From: an uncultured Anaerolineales bacterium
Lineage (GTDB): Bacteria; Chloroflexota; Anaerolineae; Anaerolineales; Villigracilaceae
DNA length: 38,270 nt
NCBI GenBank assembly: GCA_903873975.1
Contig: CAIQQN010000271.1
Location: 1 to 38,270, forward strand
Direction of reading: 5' to 3'
The notes under the pieces: model-generated
What the model saw: only the letters and a program-made list of their open reading frames with translations
Database searches by the model: none
Told to the model about the DNA's origin: nothing
Shown here: in pieces, positions 1-8,572 of the stretch
How the letters are laid out: each line of letters starts with the position of its first letter
How positions within the stretch are numbered: the stretch's first letter is position 1
Translations under genes and position numbers: made by a program

Positions 1-57
1 CTGCTATTGTAAAAACCGTTCTGATAGTCAATTACCGCATCCAAAAGGAGATTAACC

Positions 58-930
58 ATGAAAAGCAATCGTTTATCAGCAAGAGACTGGGGTGAGCGTA
101 TTGTATTAGCGGTGTTGTTTACAGCCATAGGGTCGTATTTGATGATTGTTTTCAATCCATGGGGGTCGGGACCTTTGCTGCACAACAGGGTCGAAGATTA
201 TCTAGCTAAGATCGGAACGAGCGTCATTCTCCTTGCGGCGGCTTTGCTGTTACGCAGGAGCGAGCGTTTTGAAAAGTTCTGGCAATTAATGTTTGCCTTG
301 TTTACCATGTCCGTGGTGGTCTCCCTGGACTTGATCTTTGGCATCTATCTGGTGGATTATATGGGTATAAATGGCAATTCTCCGGTCGGTTTTGCGCTCG
401 AGAAACTGAATGAATGCTTGGTGGTCGTAAGCGTGGTCATCACATTTACCCTGTTGTCAGGCGGCAGTCTGGGCTCGATCTATATTCAAAAGGGCAAGCT
501 GAAACTGGGTTTGATCATTGGACTGGTCACTTTCATTCTCGCGGCTGCCGGCTCCATTCCCATGGCGAACCTGTTCAACCCAAAAGACCTGAGCCTGGCC
601 AGGATCATCCCCTGGATCCCCTGGGTATTGATCGCTGTCCTTGCAAACGCGACATTGGAAGAGCTCTGGTTCCGGGGATTGTTTCTGCGCAAGCTGCAAC
701 CATTCTTCGGGAATTTCATATCGATTTTCCTGATCGCTATTGTATTCACCCTGGTGCATGGGTCCGTAACCTACACTGCAAGTAATGCCATCTTCCTGGC
801 CATCGTTTTCCCGCTGGCGCTGGCCTGGGGATATGTCATGCAAAAAACAGACAGCATGTGGAGCTCGATCTTGTTCCATGCCGGGATGGATATCCCAATC
901 TTCCTTGGAATTTTCTCGAATTTCTCATAG
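58..930 (+). CDS. CPBP family intramembrane metalloprotease (CAAX protease/bacteriocin-processing type)
   Basis: Multi-TM ORF with ATLEELWFRGLF (EExxxR motif), later HGSVTY and FHAGMD His motifs; RBS-like aaaggaga before the ATG. Confidence 0.85.
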   Translation: MKSNRLSARDWGERIVLAVLFTAIGSYLMIVFNPWGSGPLLHNRVEDYLAKIGTSVILLAAALLLRRSERFEKFWQLMFALFTMSVVVSLDLIFGIYLVDYMGINGNSPVGFALEKLNECLVVVSVVITFTLLSGGSLGSIYIQKGKLKLGLIIGLVTFILAAAGSIPMANLFNPKDLSLARIIPWIPWVLIAVLANATLEELWFRGLFLRKLQPFFGNFISIFLIAIVFTLVHGSVTYTASNAIFLAIVFPLALAWGYVMQKTDSMWSSILFHAGMDIPIFLGIFSNFS

Positions 931-969
931 GTAGTTCTGTGCGAGAATTCTAGGCAAAAAGAGGTCAAA

Positions 970-1791
970 ATGTACCGCATAGTATTGTTCACTGTGTTCA
1001 TACTGATTAGTATTGTGCTTTCTGCATCTTGCACTCCTAGGCAGATCAGTCCAACGCCAGAAGCGAACATGCCCAATCCGGCTTCCGTGTACTGCAAGCA
1101 GCAGGGGAACACACTGGAGATTCGCACCGCTGCCGATGGCAGCCAGAATGGTGTTTGCATCTTCCCCGATGGGAGCGAATGTGACGAATGGGCTTACTAC
1201 CGTCGGGAATGCGCCTCAGCCAGACAGATGAGCCCCACCTCCATCCCGGCGATTGATGTGGCTATACCCACGACCGTCCCGACGGAAATCCCCACGCCGA
1301 TGCCTATTGACCCCGCCGATTACCAGGGCTGGTGGACATACATACATCCTGTCTATAATTTTTCGATCATGCTCCCCGAAGATTGGATCGTGGAAGAGGT
1401 CACCAGGAATGACCCGCTGATGAACGGCCATACGCTCAACCTGCACCCCTCCTATGCTTCCGGGAATGAGAACATCCGCATGACCTTCCGCCATGTGGGA
1501 GAAGATGCTCGACTCTGGCCGACCGGTGTAGGTCAAGGCGAGTTCGTTCCACAAGGAGAGTTGGAGGTTGCGGGCCAGCCCGCACAGCGCCTGCTTCTAG
1601 TTTGCCCCAGCGGAGAGGTCACTGCGATCTGGTATCACCAGGGTGGGGGACAACCCAATATTGCGCGCGGCAATTTGGAGTTCGGGTTCATCTTCAGTGC
1701 TACATCGCTCCACTGCGAGACCGGTTACAGCCTGAGCGAAAAAGACCAACGCGTGGGCGAGATGATCATCGCTTCGCTCCAGGGGCCATAA
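970..1791 (+). CDS. Putative lipoprotein with DUF333-like Cys-rich domain
   Basis: Signal peptide with lipobox-like SASC; NPASVYCKQQGNTLEIRTAADGSQNGVCIFPDGSECDEWAYYRREC resembles the DUF333 pattern. Confidence 0.7.
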   Translation: MYRIVLFTVFILISIVLSASCTPRQISPTPEANMPNPASVYCKQQGNTLEIRTAADGSQNGVCIFPDGSECDEWAYYRRECASARQMSPTSIPAIDVAIPTTVPTEIPTPMPIDPADYQGWWTYIHPVYNFSIMLPEDWIVEEVTRNDPLMNGHTLNLHPSYASGNENIRMTFRHVGEDARLWPTGVGQGEFVPQGELEVAGQPAQRLLLVCPSGEVTAIWYHQGGGQPNIARGNLEFGFIFSATSLHCETGYSLSEKDQRVGEMIIASLQGP

Positions 1792-1851
1792 ATGTACAAG
1801 CAGACCACAATGGGATACCATGTATACAGGAGATAACGCGAGCAGACAGCC

Positions 1852-2019
1852 ATGAACATCTTTCGTCAACTTCGCTGGAAAATGTCATTGAGCTACATTT
1901 TTGTGACAGTCAGCGGACTACTGGCAGCAAACTTATGTGGTTGTCAAGAAAGGAATTTCTATGTTTACAAGAATCAATGTCTATGGTTTGATCTTTGTTC
2001 TTACTGCTATTGCGTTTAA
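1852..2019 (+). pseudogene. Possible N-terminal remnant of a membrane histidine kinase
   Basis: Manual translation from ATG 1852: MNIFRQLRWKMSLSYIFVTVSGLLAANL..., resembling sensor-kinase N-termini (LRWKLTLSYxxVT); RBS aggagataa upstream; coding sense is lost soon after and the reading runs into the next gene. Confidence 0.35.
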
Positions 2020-2443
2020 CCTCCTGATTGTAGGCATCTTTGTTGCTTACAAGAACGGGTGGGCTAAACCATTCAAAGTTATTGTTAATCTTTGGTTGCT
2101 TTTAACAATCCCTTTCGCAGTAGTTTTTATCCGCTACTTGACCGAAGGAAAGAGACCAGGGATCATGGTTTCTTTCGGTCTCGTTTTTCTTTACATCCTT
2201 GTAGAGTTTCTTTTGGATAAAGTATTAATGTTCGATTTCAGGCGGAAGTGGATCACGCACGCTCCTTATATCGTATTGGAATATATCGCTTTATATTGTT
2301 TGATCCATATTGCCTTTGATATCGACCGAACATGGGGGTATCTCGTTTCGATCTCCTTCTGGATACTCCTGGCCAGTCTGATCTATTTGTACTGGGATCA
2401 GATAAAGATAAGGATAAAGAAAAAAATAATAATACCCTTGTAA
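1961..2443 (+). CDS. Small integral membrane protein (family A, copy 1)
   Basis: Hydrophobic ORF, start MFTRINVYG after an aaagga RBS; shares VEFLLDKVLMFDFRRKW with copies at 2467 and 6081. Confidence 0.7.
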   Translation: MFTRINVYGLIFVLTAIAFNLLIVGIFVAYKNGWAKPFKVIVNLWLLLTIPFAVVFIRYLTEGKRPGIMVSFGLVFLYILVEFLLDKVLMFDFRRKWITHAPYIVLEYIALYCLIHIAFDIDRTWGYLVSISFWILLASLIYLYWDQIKIRIKKKIIIPL

Positions 2444-2466
2444 ATGAAGTTGAAAGGAGATACCAA

Positions 2467-2907
2467 ATGCTGGAAAAAACGAATCTACTGGGTGCCATCG
2501 TAACCGTTGCATTCTATATTTCGGCTATACTTGTTTTCATTTTCAGGCTTCTAGGAAAGCCTCAGTACGGACATTGGATTGGCTATTTCGAATTACTCCT
2601 GGCAATCCCAATGATATTTCTACTCTTGAAAGCCCCACAACTGGAACGACCCGTGCTGTACTACATCCAGATTTGTTGTATGCTGGCATGGTTAATCGTG
2701 GAAGCATTGCTGGATTACATTCTAAAGGTTGACTTCCGCAATGTAAGATGGATGGTGATCGGCTATGTCGTATTGTTTTTCGCAGGTACCGGAGGGATGC
2801 TGGGAGTGGCGTCAAATACCGGACGCGGGTGGAGCATTCCAGCAATCATCCTGTTCTTAATCATGGCCGTATTGACATTTGTACAGCGCGCCATTACAGG
2901 CATGTAG
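2467..2907 (+). CDS. Small integral membrane protein (family A, copy 2)
   Basis: Start MLEKTNLLGAIV after gaaaggagata; shares VEALLDYILKVDFRNVRW motif. Confidence 0.75.
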   Translation: MLEKTNLLGAIVTVAFYISAILVFIFRLLGKPQYGHWIGYFELLLAIPMIFLLLKAPQLERPVLYYIQICCMLAWLIVEALLDYILKVDFRNVRWMVIGYVVLFFAGTGGMLGVASNTGRGWSIPAIILFLIMAVLTFVQRAITGM

Positions 2908-3076
2908 TGTAGCCAGAATTGGCATGCGAAGTAATTCGCCGAAAGCCTTTAGAAAAACGTTGTTGCTCATGCCGCCGTCCTCGACGGCGAGGACACCGCC
3001 GAAAGTATAATTTTGTATGAATAATTTCGACTGACCACCTACCAATAGTTGGAATGTAAAAAGGAGATAAGTCAAC

Positions 3077-4402
3077 ATGTCAACCTTTCAACTAAAACTA
3101 GATGCCATCACTGATGTGACAATTATTGATGTAGAGAATGGAATCGCAGTTCCCGGTCAGACAGTAATTGTTGTGGGCGAGCGGATCGATAAGATCGGCG
3201 CCCAGGGAAAGGTTTACATCCCGGAAGGTGCCGAGATCATCAATGGCCACGGGTATTACTTGATCCCAGGTCTTACTGACGCACATGTACACTATTTCGA
3301 CGCGCCTGTATTCGGGCGCTTGATGATCGCAAATGGAGTCCTGCTCGTTCGAGATGTGGGAATGCCAAACGATTTCATTCTTCCACTCCGGGATGAATTG
3401 AACCAAGGTGAAACGCTGGGACCGGAATTGATCACCACGGGCGCGATCCTGGACGGATATCCACCCATAATTCCATCCATCTCGTTGGGCATCAAAACAC
3501 CGGAGGAAGGCCGGGCCGCGGTCCGCAAACAAGCAGAAGCTGGCGTGGACATGATCAAGGTTTACAGCCGCCTTGATAAAGATGTGTTTTTTGCAATCTT
3601 GGATTAAGCCCAGAAATATGGTCTCAAGGTGGTCGCACATCTCCCGGAGTCTGTCTACCTCGAAGATGCGGCGGCAGCCGGCCTTGCAAGCAGTGAGCAT
3701 TTCAATGGCTTCGAGAAAGTCATCGCCAAGCTGCTGGGGGAGCCCGTCAATCTGACTTTTAAAGGGCAGGCATCGGATGCAGGCTATTTTCAACGCCTTG
3801 GAGAAGTCAACCCGGAAGACTTGCAAGATGAATACCAGCGGATTCGTTCGAGTGGCATGACCATCTGTCCAACCGTTGTCACGTTTAAAACCCTCGTAGA
3901 CATCAAGCCACTCTTTACTAGAGACTTCCCGCACAGTGAATACATCTCACAAAGTGTTATGGATCTTTGGACATCGCTGTGGACCCAACAGAGCGACCTG
4001 CCGGATTTTATCTGGAAGAACTGGGTACAAATGGTTGTAGGCCTGAACAAAGCTGAAGTTCCGCTGATGGTGGGTACTGATCTGATGCTGCCTGGTATCC
4101 TCCCTGGCTTTTCTGTTCATGATGAGATGGCGATCTGGCAGGAAGCTGGCATCCCGCCTGCGGATGTGCTGCGCAGTGCTACAATCGTGCCGGCGCAGGT
4201 CATGGGTCTGGGGGACCTCCTCGGCAGCATTAGCGAGGGAAAAACAGCCTCCATGGTTCTCGTCCGGGGTAATCCGCTGGAAGACATCAGGAACACACAA
4301 CAGATCGAGAGCGTCTTCCTGCGCGGACAATACTTCAGCCGAAAAGACCTGGACCGGTTACTCATTGAAGCAAAGGATTTGGCCCAGAATTCAACTCCCT
4401 GA
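3077..4402 (+). pseudogene. Amidohydrolase/imidazolonepropionase-like protein interrupted by a single in-frame TAA at 3605-3607
   Basis: 3077-3607 and 3608-4402 are in the same frame; HGYYLIPGLTDAHVH metal-binding motif, then ...AILD*AQKYGLKVVAHLPES..., and C-terminal GTDLMLPG and GSISEGKTASMVLVRGNPLEDI. Confidence 0.8.
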
Positions 4403-4811
4403 ACATGTCATTGTAAGCTGATTGTTCTAACAGCCGCGATGATTGGATTGATTTACAGGGTACTGCGTAAATAAATGAACCAAAATCCTGCTATTTCCGG
4501 GCATTTTGATAAAGGAATGTTCATCGATTTATGCAAGAAACTGTAGGGTCTCACCAGGAATGATAACCACAGGCTTTCAAAGCATTACGAACCCCACCCG
4601 AGGAGGATGTCAAAAATGAATAAATGGTTTATCCTAGATATACTATTTCAGCCATAAAACTCTACCGGGAAAGATCATTTACACCTTTGAATCAACGTTT
4701 AAAACCCATTTAGCTAAACTTGTTCCGGAAGTCGACCCTGGCAACGGATATTTGACAGGATCAAAGCTGTAGGTCGCGTGTGAAACGTGAATATTGGAGC
4801 TATAAAACAAT

Positions 4812-5747
4812 ATGGGAAGAAGCTTGAAACCAATCATGCGCAACTACCAGGATGAAAACGACTTCTGGCACATCCGTAACTTCCTGCAGGAATTGCTGGT
4901 GCTCAACGGCTTGCGTGAAAAGAGTTGGCATGTGGCCCGCCTCGATTACTGGCGCTGGCACGGTCTCGAAAACTGCCATTCCAACGATCCTTTGGAGCAA
5001 GTCACTTTCCTGTGGGAGACACCAGATGGAAAGATCGCAGCCGTGTTGAATCCGGAGGAGTTCGGCCAGGTATTCCTGCAAATTCATCCTGCTTTCAAGA
5101 CAGAGAAGCTGGAAGAGGAGATGATCGCCTCCGCTGAGAAATACCTGGCTGTTACGCATGCCGATAAACAAGAAATTTCCATCTGGGTTGATTCTAAAGA
5201 CACCTTGCGTCTCGACCTGCTTCAAGGGCGTGGCTACATCAAAGGTAGATGGACCGAAAGGCAATGGCGACGGGACCTGGACATGCCCATCCCGGAAGTC
5301 CCGGTTGTGGCTGGTTACACCATCCGCTCGCTGGGAGACGAGCGCGAACTGCCGGCCCGTTCCTGGGCTTCCTGGCGCGGCTTCCATCCAGGCGAGCCGG
5401 ATGAGAAATACCAGGGCTGGGAGTGGTATCGCAACATCCAGCGCTGTCCGCTCTACCGCCGGGACCTGGATATGGTCGCCGCGATCGGAGATGTGATTGC
5501 CGCCTGCGCCACCATCTGGTACGACGACACCACCCGCACAGCCTATATCGAGCCGGTCGTCACCGTTCCCGAACACCAGCGCCGTGGGCTGGCACGCGCA
5601 GCCATCACCGAGGGCTTGCGTCGCCTGCAGCGGATGGGAGCGAGGCAGGTCTTTGTCGGTGGCCTCGAACCAGGGACGGATGCGCTGTACTCATCGGTGC
5701 TCTCACCCGCTTATGATTGTTTGGAACAGTGGATAAAGGAGTGGTGA
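4812..5747 (+). CDS. GNAT family N-acetyltransferase
   Basis: C-terminal TAYIEPVVTVPEHQRRGLARAAITEGLRRLQRMGARQVFVGG (acetyl-CoA motif A). Confidence 0.8.
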   Translation: MGRSLKPIMRNYQDENDFWHIRNFLQELLVLNGLREKSWHVARLDYWRWHGLENCHSNDPLEQVTFLWETPDGKIAAVLNPEEFGQVFLQIHPAFKTEKLEEEMIASAEKYLAVTHADKQEISIWVDSKDTLRLDLLQGRGYIKGRWTERQWRRDLDMPIPEVPVVAGYTIRSLGDERELPARSWASWRGFHPGEPDEKYQGWEWYRNIQRCPLYRRDLDMVAAIGDVIAACATIWYDDTTRTAYIEPVVTVPEHQRRGLARAAITEGLRRLQRMGARQVFVGGLEPGTDALYSSVLSPAYDCLEQWIKEW

Positions 5748-5781
5748 ATCCCTTTGTGATGATGCACCACAGGTGGGCTGA

Positions 5782-6081
5782 GTGGACACTGCCAAAGGAA
5801 TCTTCCACAACCAGACCTACACCCACCAGCAAATATTGTATATCATCAGCGGGCTGGGACTGACCGATATATTCTTCGACAATGCCAGCGATTTGAGTGA
5901 TGACCTTAAAAATCCCGAAACTGTCATATACTTAACCAATGGCATGGAACTGTACCTGAAACGCATTGAGGGGTTGCCGGGGGAAGCTACCTTGTGCGAA
6001 CGCGGCCTGGAGTTGCGCCAGCGCCTCGAACAGATTGGTTTCCACAGTGCAACCACACTGCTTGCCATAGGAAAAAAATAA
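5782..6081 (+). CDS. Hypothetical protein; possibly the C-terminal part of a SAM-dependent methyltransferase
   Basis: 99-aa ORF (GTG start) ending ...GFHSATTLLAIGKK; family assignment is weak; stop overlaps the next ATG. Confidence 0.4.
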   Translation: MDTAKGIFHNQTYTHQQILYIISGLGLTDIFFDNASDLSDDLKNPETVIYLTNGMELYLKRIEGLPGEATLCERGLELRQRLEQIGFHSATTLLAIGKK

Positions 6082-6536
6082 TGAACGCGATTGGAACTGC
6101 CCATATCATTGATCTCTCCGTCTTCGTGATCGCCAACCTGACCAACCTGCTGCTGGCGGTTATGTTCGTGTTTCGGGCGTGCCGCAGGCCAAAGGTCGGG
6201 AGTGCCTTCGGTTGGGGCGCGGTGGTGCTGGGAATTCCACTTCTCGTCGCCGCCGTACTGAACGCGTTGGGAGGACGTCCGTGGTGGACATTCGTCCTGC
6301 CGGGATTGCTGGTACTGTACGACGCGGTCGAGTTCGTACTGGATTATGTCCTCAAATTTGACTTCCGTCATTCCCGCTGGCTTGGACCCTATCTGGGCCT
6401 GTACTACCTGGCCCTGATGGGTATGATCGGATACACCTTCCTGGTGGGCAAGCCGTTCGGCTTCGTCACTTTGGTTACATATTTCATCAACCTGGCCGCT
6501 ACAGCATTTTCCTATGCTCGCGTGCAACATGGATAA
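6081..6536 (+). CDS. Small integral membrane protein (family A, copy 3)
   Basis: Start MNAIGTAHIIDLSV overlapping the previous stop; VEFVLDYVLKFDFRHSRW motif shared with copies 1 and 2. Confidence 0.75.
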   Translation: MNAIGTAHIIDLSVFVIANLTNLLLAVMFVFRACRRPKVGSAFGWGAVVLGIPLLVAAVLNALGGRPWWTFVLPGLLVLYDAVEFVLDYVLKFDFRHSRWLGPYLGLYYLALMGMIGYTFLVGKPFGFVTLVTYFINLAATAFSYARVQHG

Positions 6537-6545
6537 GGAGAAACC

Positions 6546-7106
6546 ATGACCAAGAACATCCTCATTTTGAAAGGCAGCCCGCGCGAAAAAGGCAACAGTG
6601 CCATCCTCGCCGAGCGGGTTGCGACCGGCGCGAAAGAAGCCGGCGCTCAGGTCGAAAGTATCTACCTGCACGGGCTGGACATCCGTCCCTGCGACGGCTG
6701 CGATCTGTGCGACGCCGGCGAATGCATCATCGAAGATGACATGCAGCCGCTCTACCCCAAATTGGCCGCCGCGGATGCCATCCTCCTGGCCTCGCCGATC
6801 TACTGGTTCACTTTCAGCGCCCAGCTCAAGCTCTGCATCGACCGCTGGTACGGCTTCCAGGGTCACAAATGGAAGGAAGTAAGCCACAAACAGTATGGTG
6901 TGATCCTCACCTACGGCGATACCGACCTTTACACCTCCGGCGCCATTAACGCCATCCACACCTTCGAAACCATGTGCCGCTTCCTGGAAAGTAGGATCGT
7001 CGGCATTGTCCACGGCTCGCTGAACGATGTGGGCGACGCTGAAAAGCACCCCGAATTACTGCAGCAGGCCTTCGACCTCGGCAAACTCCTGGCCTCTGAA
7101 AAGTAA
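6546..7106 (+). CDS. Flavodoxin family protein / NAD(P)H-dependent FMN oxidoreductase
   Basis: N-terminal ILILKGSPREKGNSAILAE phosphate-binding loop, CDGCDLC, ASPIYWFTFSAQLKLCIDRWY. Confidence 0.85.
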   Translation: MTKNILILKGSPREKGNSAILAERVATGAKEAGAQVESIYLHGLDIRPCDGCDLCDAGECIIEDDMQPLYPKLAAADAILLASPIYWFTFSAQLKLCIDRWYGFQGHKWKEVSHKQYGVILTYGDTDLYTSGAINAIHTFETMCRFLESRIVGIVHGSLNDVGDAEKHPELLQQAFDLGKLLASEK

Positions 7107-7264
7107 ATCGGTTTCTTGAAATTCCTGGAACTGTGCCAGAAGGGAATGGATACACTGGAGACAGGCTTAAACATGAAAGCCTTCCACCGGGTCATCCTGA
7201 CCAACGGCTCGCTGCCGCTAACGATCCTGGAGAAGCTGGTAGACTCGTTCACTGGAGGCACGGC

Positions 7265-7783
7265 GTGACCATTCCCACCCTCGGGACCTCTCACTTGATC
7301 CTGCGCCCCTGGACACTGGAAGACGCTGATTCATTATTTCTTATCCTTCAGGAGCCTGATATCCTGAAATATTATCCCCCCACGGCATTCACGCTGGAAA
7401 AAACACAACGCTACATCGAACACCAGCTCAAACACTGGCAGGAGCGCGGCTACGGCCACTGGGCTGTGGTGACCCAAGCCGGCGGTCATGTCGTTGGGTG
7501 GAACGGTCTGGAATACTTGCCCGAACTGGACGAGGTGGAAGTTGCCTACCTGTTAAGCCAGCGTGTTCGTGGACACGGGTTCGCCACCCAGGCCGCCTGT
7601 GCTGCCGTCCGCTTTGGGTTTGAAAAAGCCGGGTTGAAGAAGATCATCGGGCTGGTGCACCCGGAGAACATCCCTTCCATCCATGTACTGGAAAAATGCG
7701 GGCTGGTTTTCATCGACCGGCTTACCTTGTGGGGATTGAAGATACGCCGGTACCAGATCGAATCCCGCCGCCAGGACAAGTGA
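7265..7783 (+). CDS. GNAT family N-acetyltransferase (RimJ/RimL type)
   Basis: TSHLILRPWTLEDADSLF...VAYLLSQRVRGHGFATQAACAAVRFGFEKAGLKKIIGLVHPENIPSIHVLEKCGL; GTG start at 7265 is more plausible than the ORF start at 7133. Confidence 0.85.
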   Translation: MTIPTLGTSHLILRPWTLEDADSLFLILQEPDILKYYPPTAFTLEKTQRYIEHQLKHWQERGYGHWAVVTQAGGHVVGWNGLEYLPELDEVEVAYLLSQRVRGHGFATQAACAAVRFGFEKAGLKKIIGLVHPENIPSIHVLEKCGLVFIDRLTLWGLKIRRYQIESRRQDK

Positions 7784-7846
7784 TTTTCCCCGCTTTTATC
7801 CCGAAAATCTCGGCACGGAGTTGTTAAAGTCGTGACTTCTTGCTTT

Positions 7847-7882
7847 GTGTCATTGCGACATCATCCCGGAGCTCTTCCGGGA
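7847..7882 (+). repeat. Dispersed intergenic repeat GTGTCATTGCGACnnnnTCCCGGnGCTCTTCCGGGA, copy 1
   Basis: Reverse complement found at 24560-24595 with the same spacing. Confidence 0.7.
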
Positions 7883-8224
7883 TATCATCCCGATGTTCTC
7901 TCGGGAAGCAATCTCCTCATTATTGTACAACGAAATCGGCATGCTTGAGGGGCATGTGCCGCATGGCGTGGGGGTACAGACTATGCTTCCGGCATGATAA
8001 TTTTTCTAACCTCTTCCCATGCCATTATTTCTGGGAATCACCCTTGTAAAATCAGAACATTTGTGCTATAATAACCATGCGGCATTCCTTGTCCATCCTG
8101 CCGCGTTCTATCGAACCTTAAAATCTGAATATTCCGAAGAAGTCTCCTCGTATTTAGGAAGTGGTCTAAGCGGAGCGAAGCAAGAATTACCTGTTATCCC
8201 GGTGCTCTTGCGCAAAACCCAGTC

Positions 8225-8357
8225 ATTCGATCCTCTTCGTTTTGACAATTAATTCGTGAAACAAATGCCTGATTTCGTCGAAATCTGTTCCCCACAGGTT
8301 CTATAAGAAGAACCTTTACCGGAAGAGGAATTGTTCCTCTTTGTTTTGACAATTCAT
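8225..8357 (+). repeat. Pair of near-identical direct repeats 104 bp apart (TCCTCTTyGTTTTGACAATTnAT); the second copy forms a hairpin GAATTGT...ACAATTC
   Basis: 8231-8253 vs 8335-8357 read directly; possible divergent relative of the 23.6-24.0 kb elements. Confidence 0.5.
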
Positions 8358-8572
8358 CTTGCGCATACTGCGGCCTTTGCGGAGCATTTTATCCCGACGT
8401 CATTTCGGGACATAGTGCCCGAAGGGTGTCCCCGTGGGACAAGTCGTATGTCCTGTAGATTCAACCTCTCCACCCGGCTCTGCTATTAACTTGGGAGATA
8501 ATCGAAACACTCGCCCGGGTTGGTTCTGGATATAATTGCATATGCTCAATCTGTGGCTCCAGGAAAATCTTT

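Noticed and set aside
3098-3934. 278-aa - strand ORF opposite the amidohydrolase
   Set aside because: The + strand has family motifs on both sides of the TAA; the antisense translation has none.
5817-7049. 410-aa ORF on the - strand
   Set aside because: Antisense to well-supported + strand genes (membrane protein, flavodoxin); a shadow ORF in GC-rich coding DNA.
3605-7106. Alternative genetic code or TAA recoding, given two cases of open frame after TAA
   Set aside because: Many intact genes here end in TAA at the expected protein C-terminus, so general reassignment is not supported.
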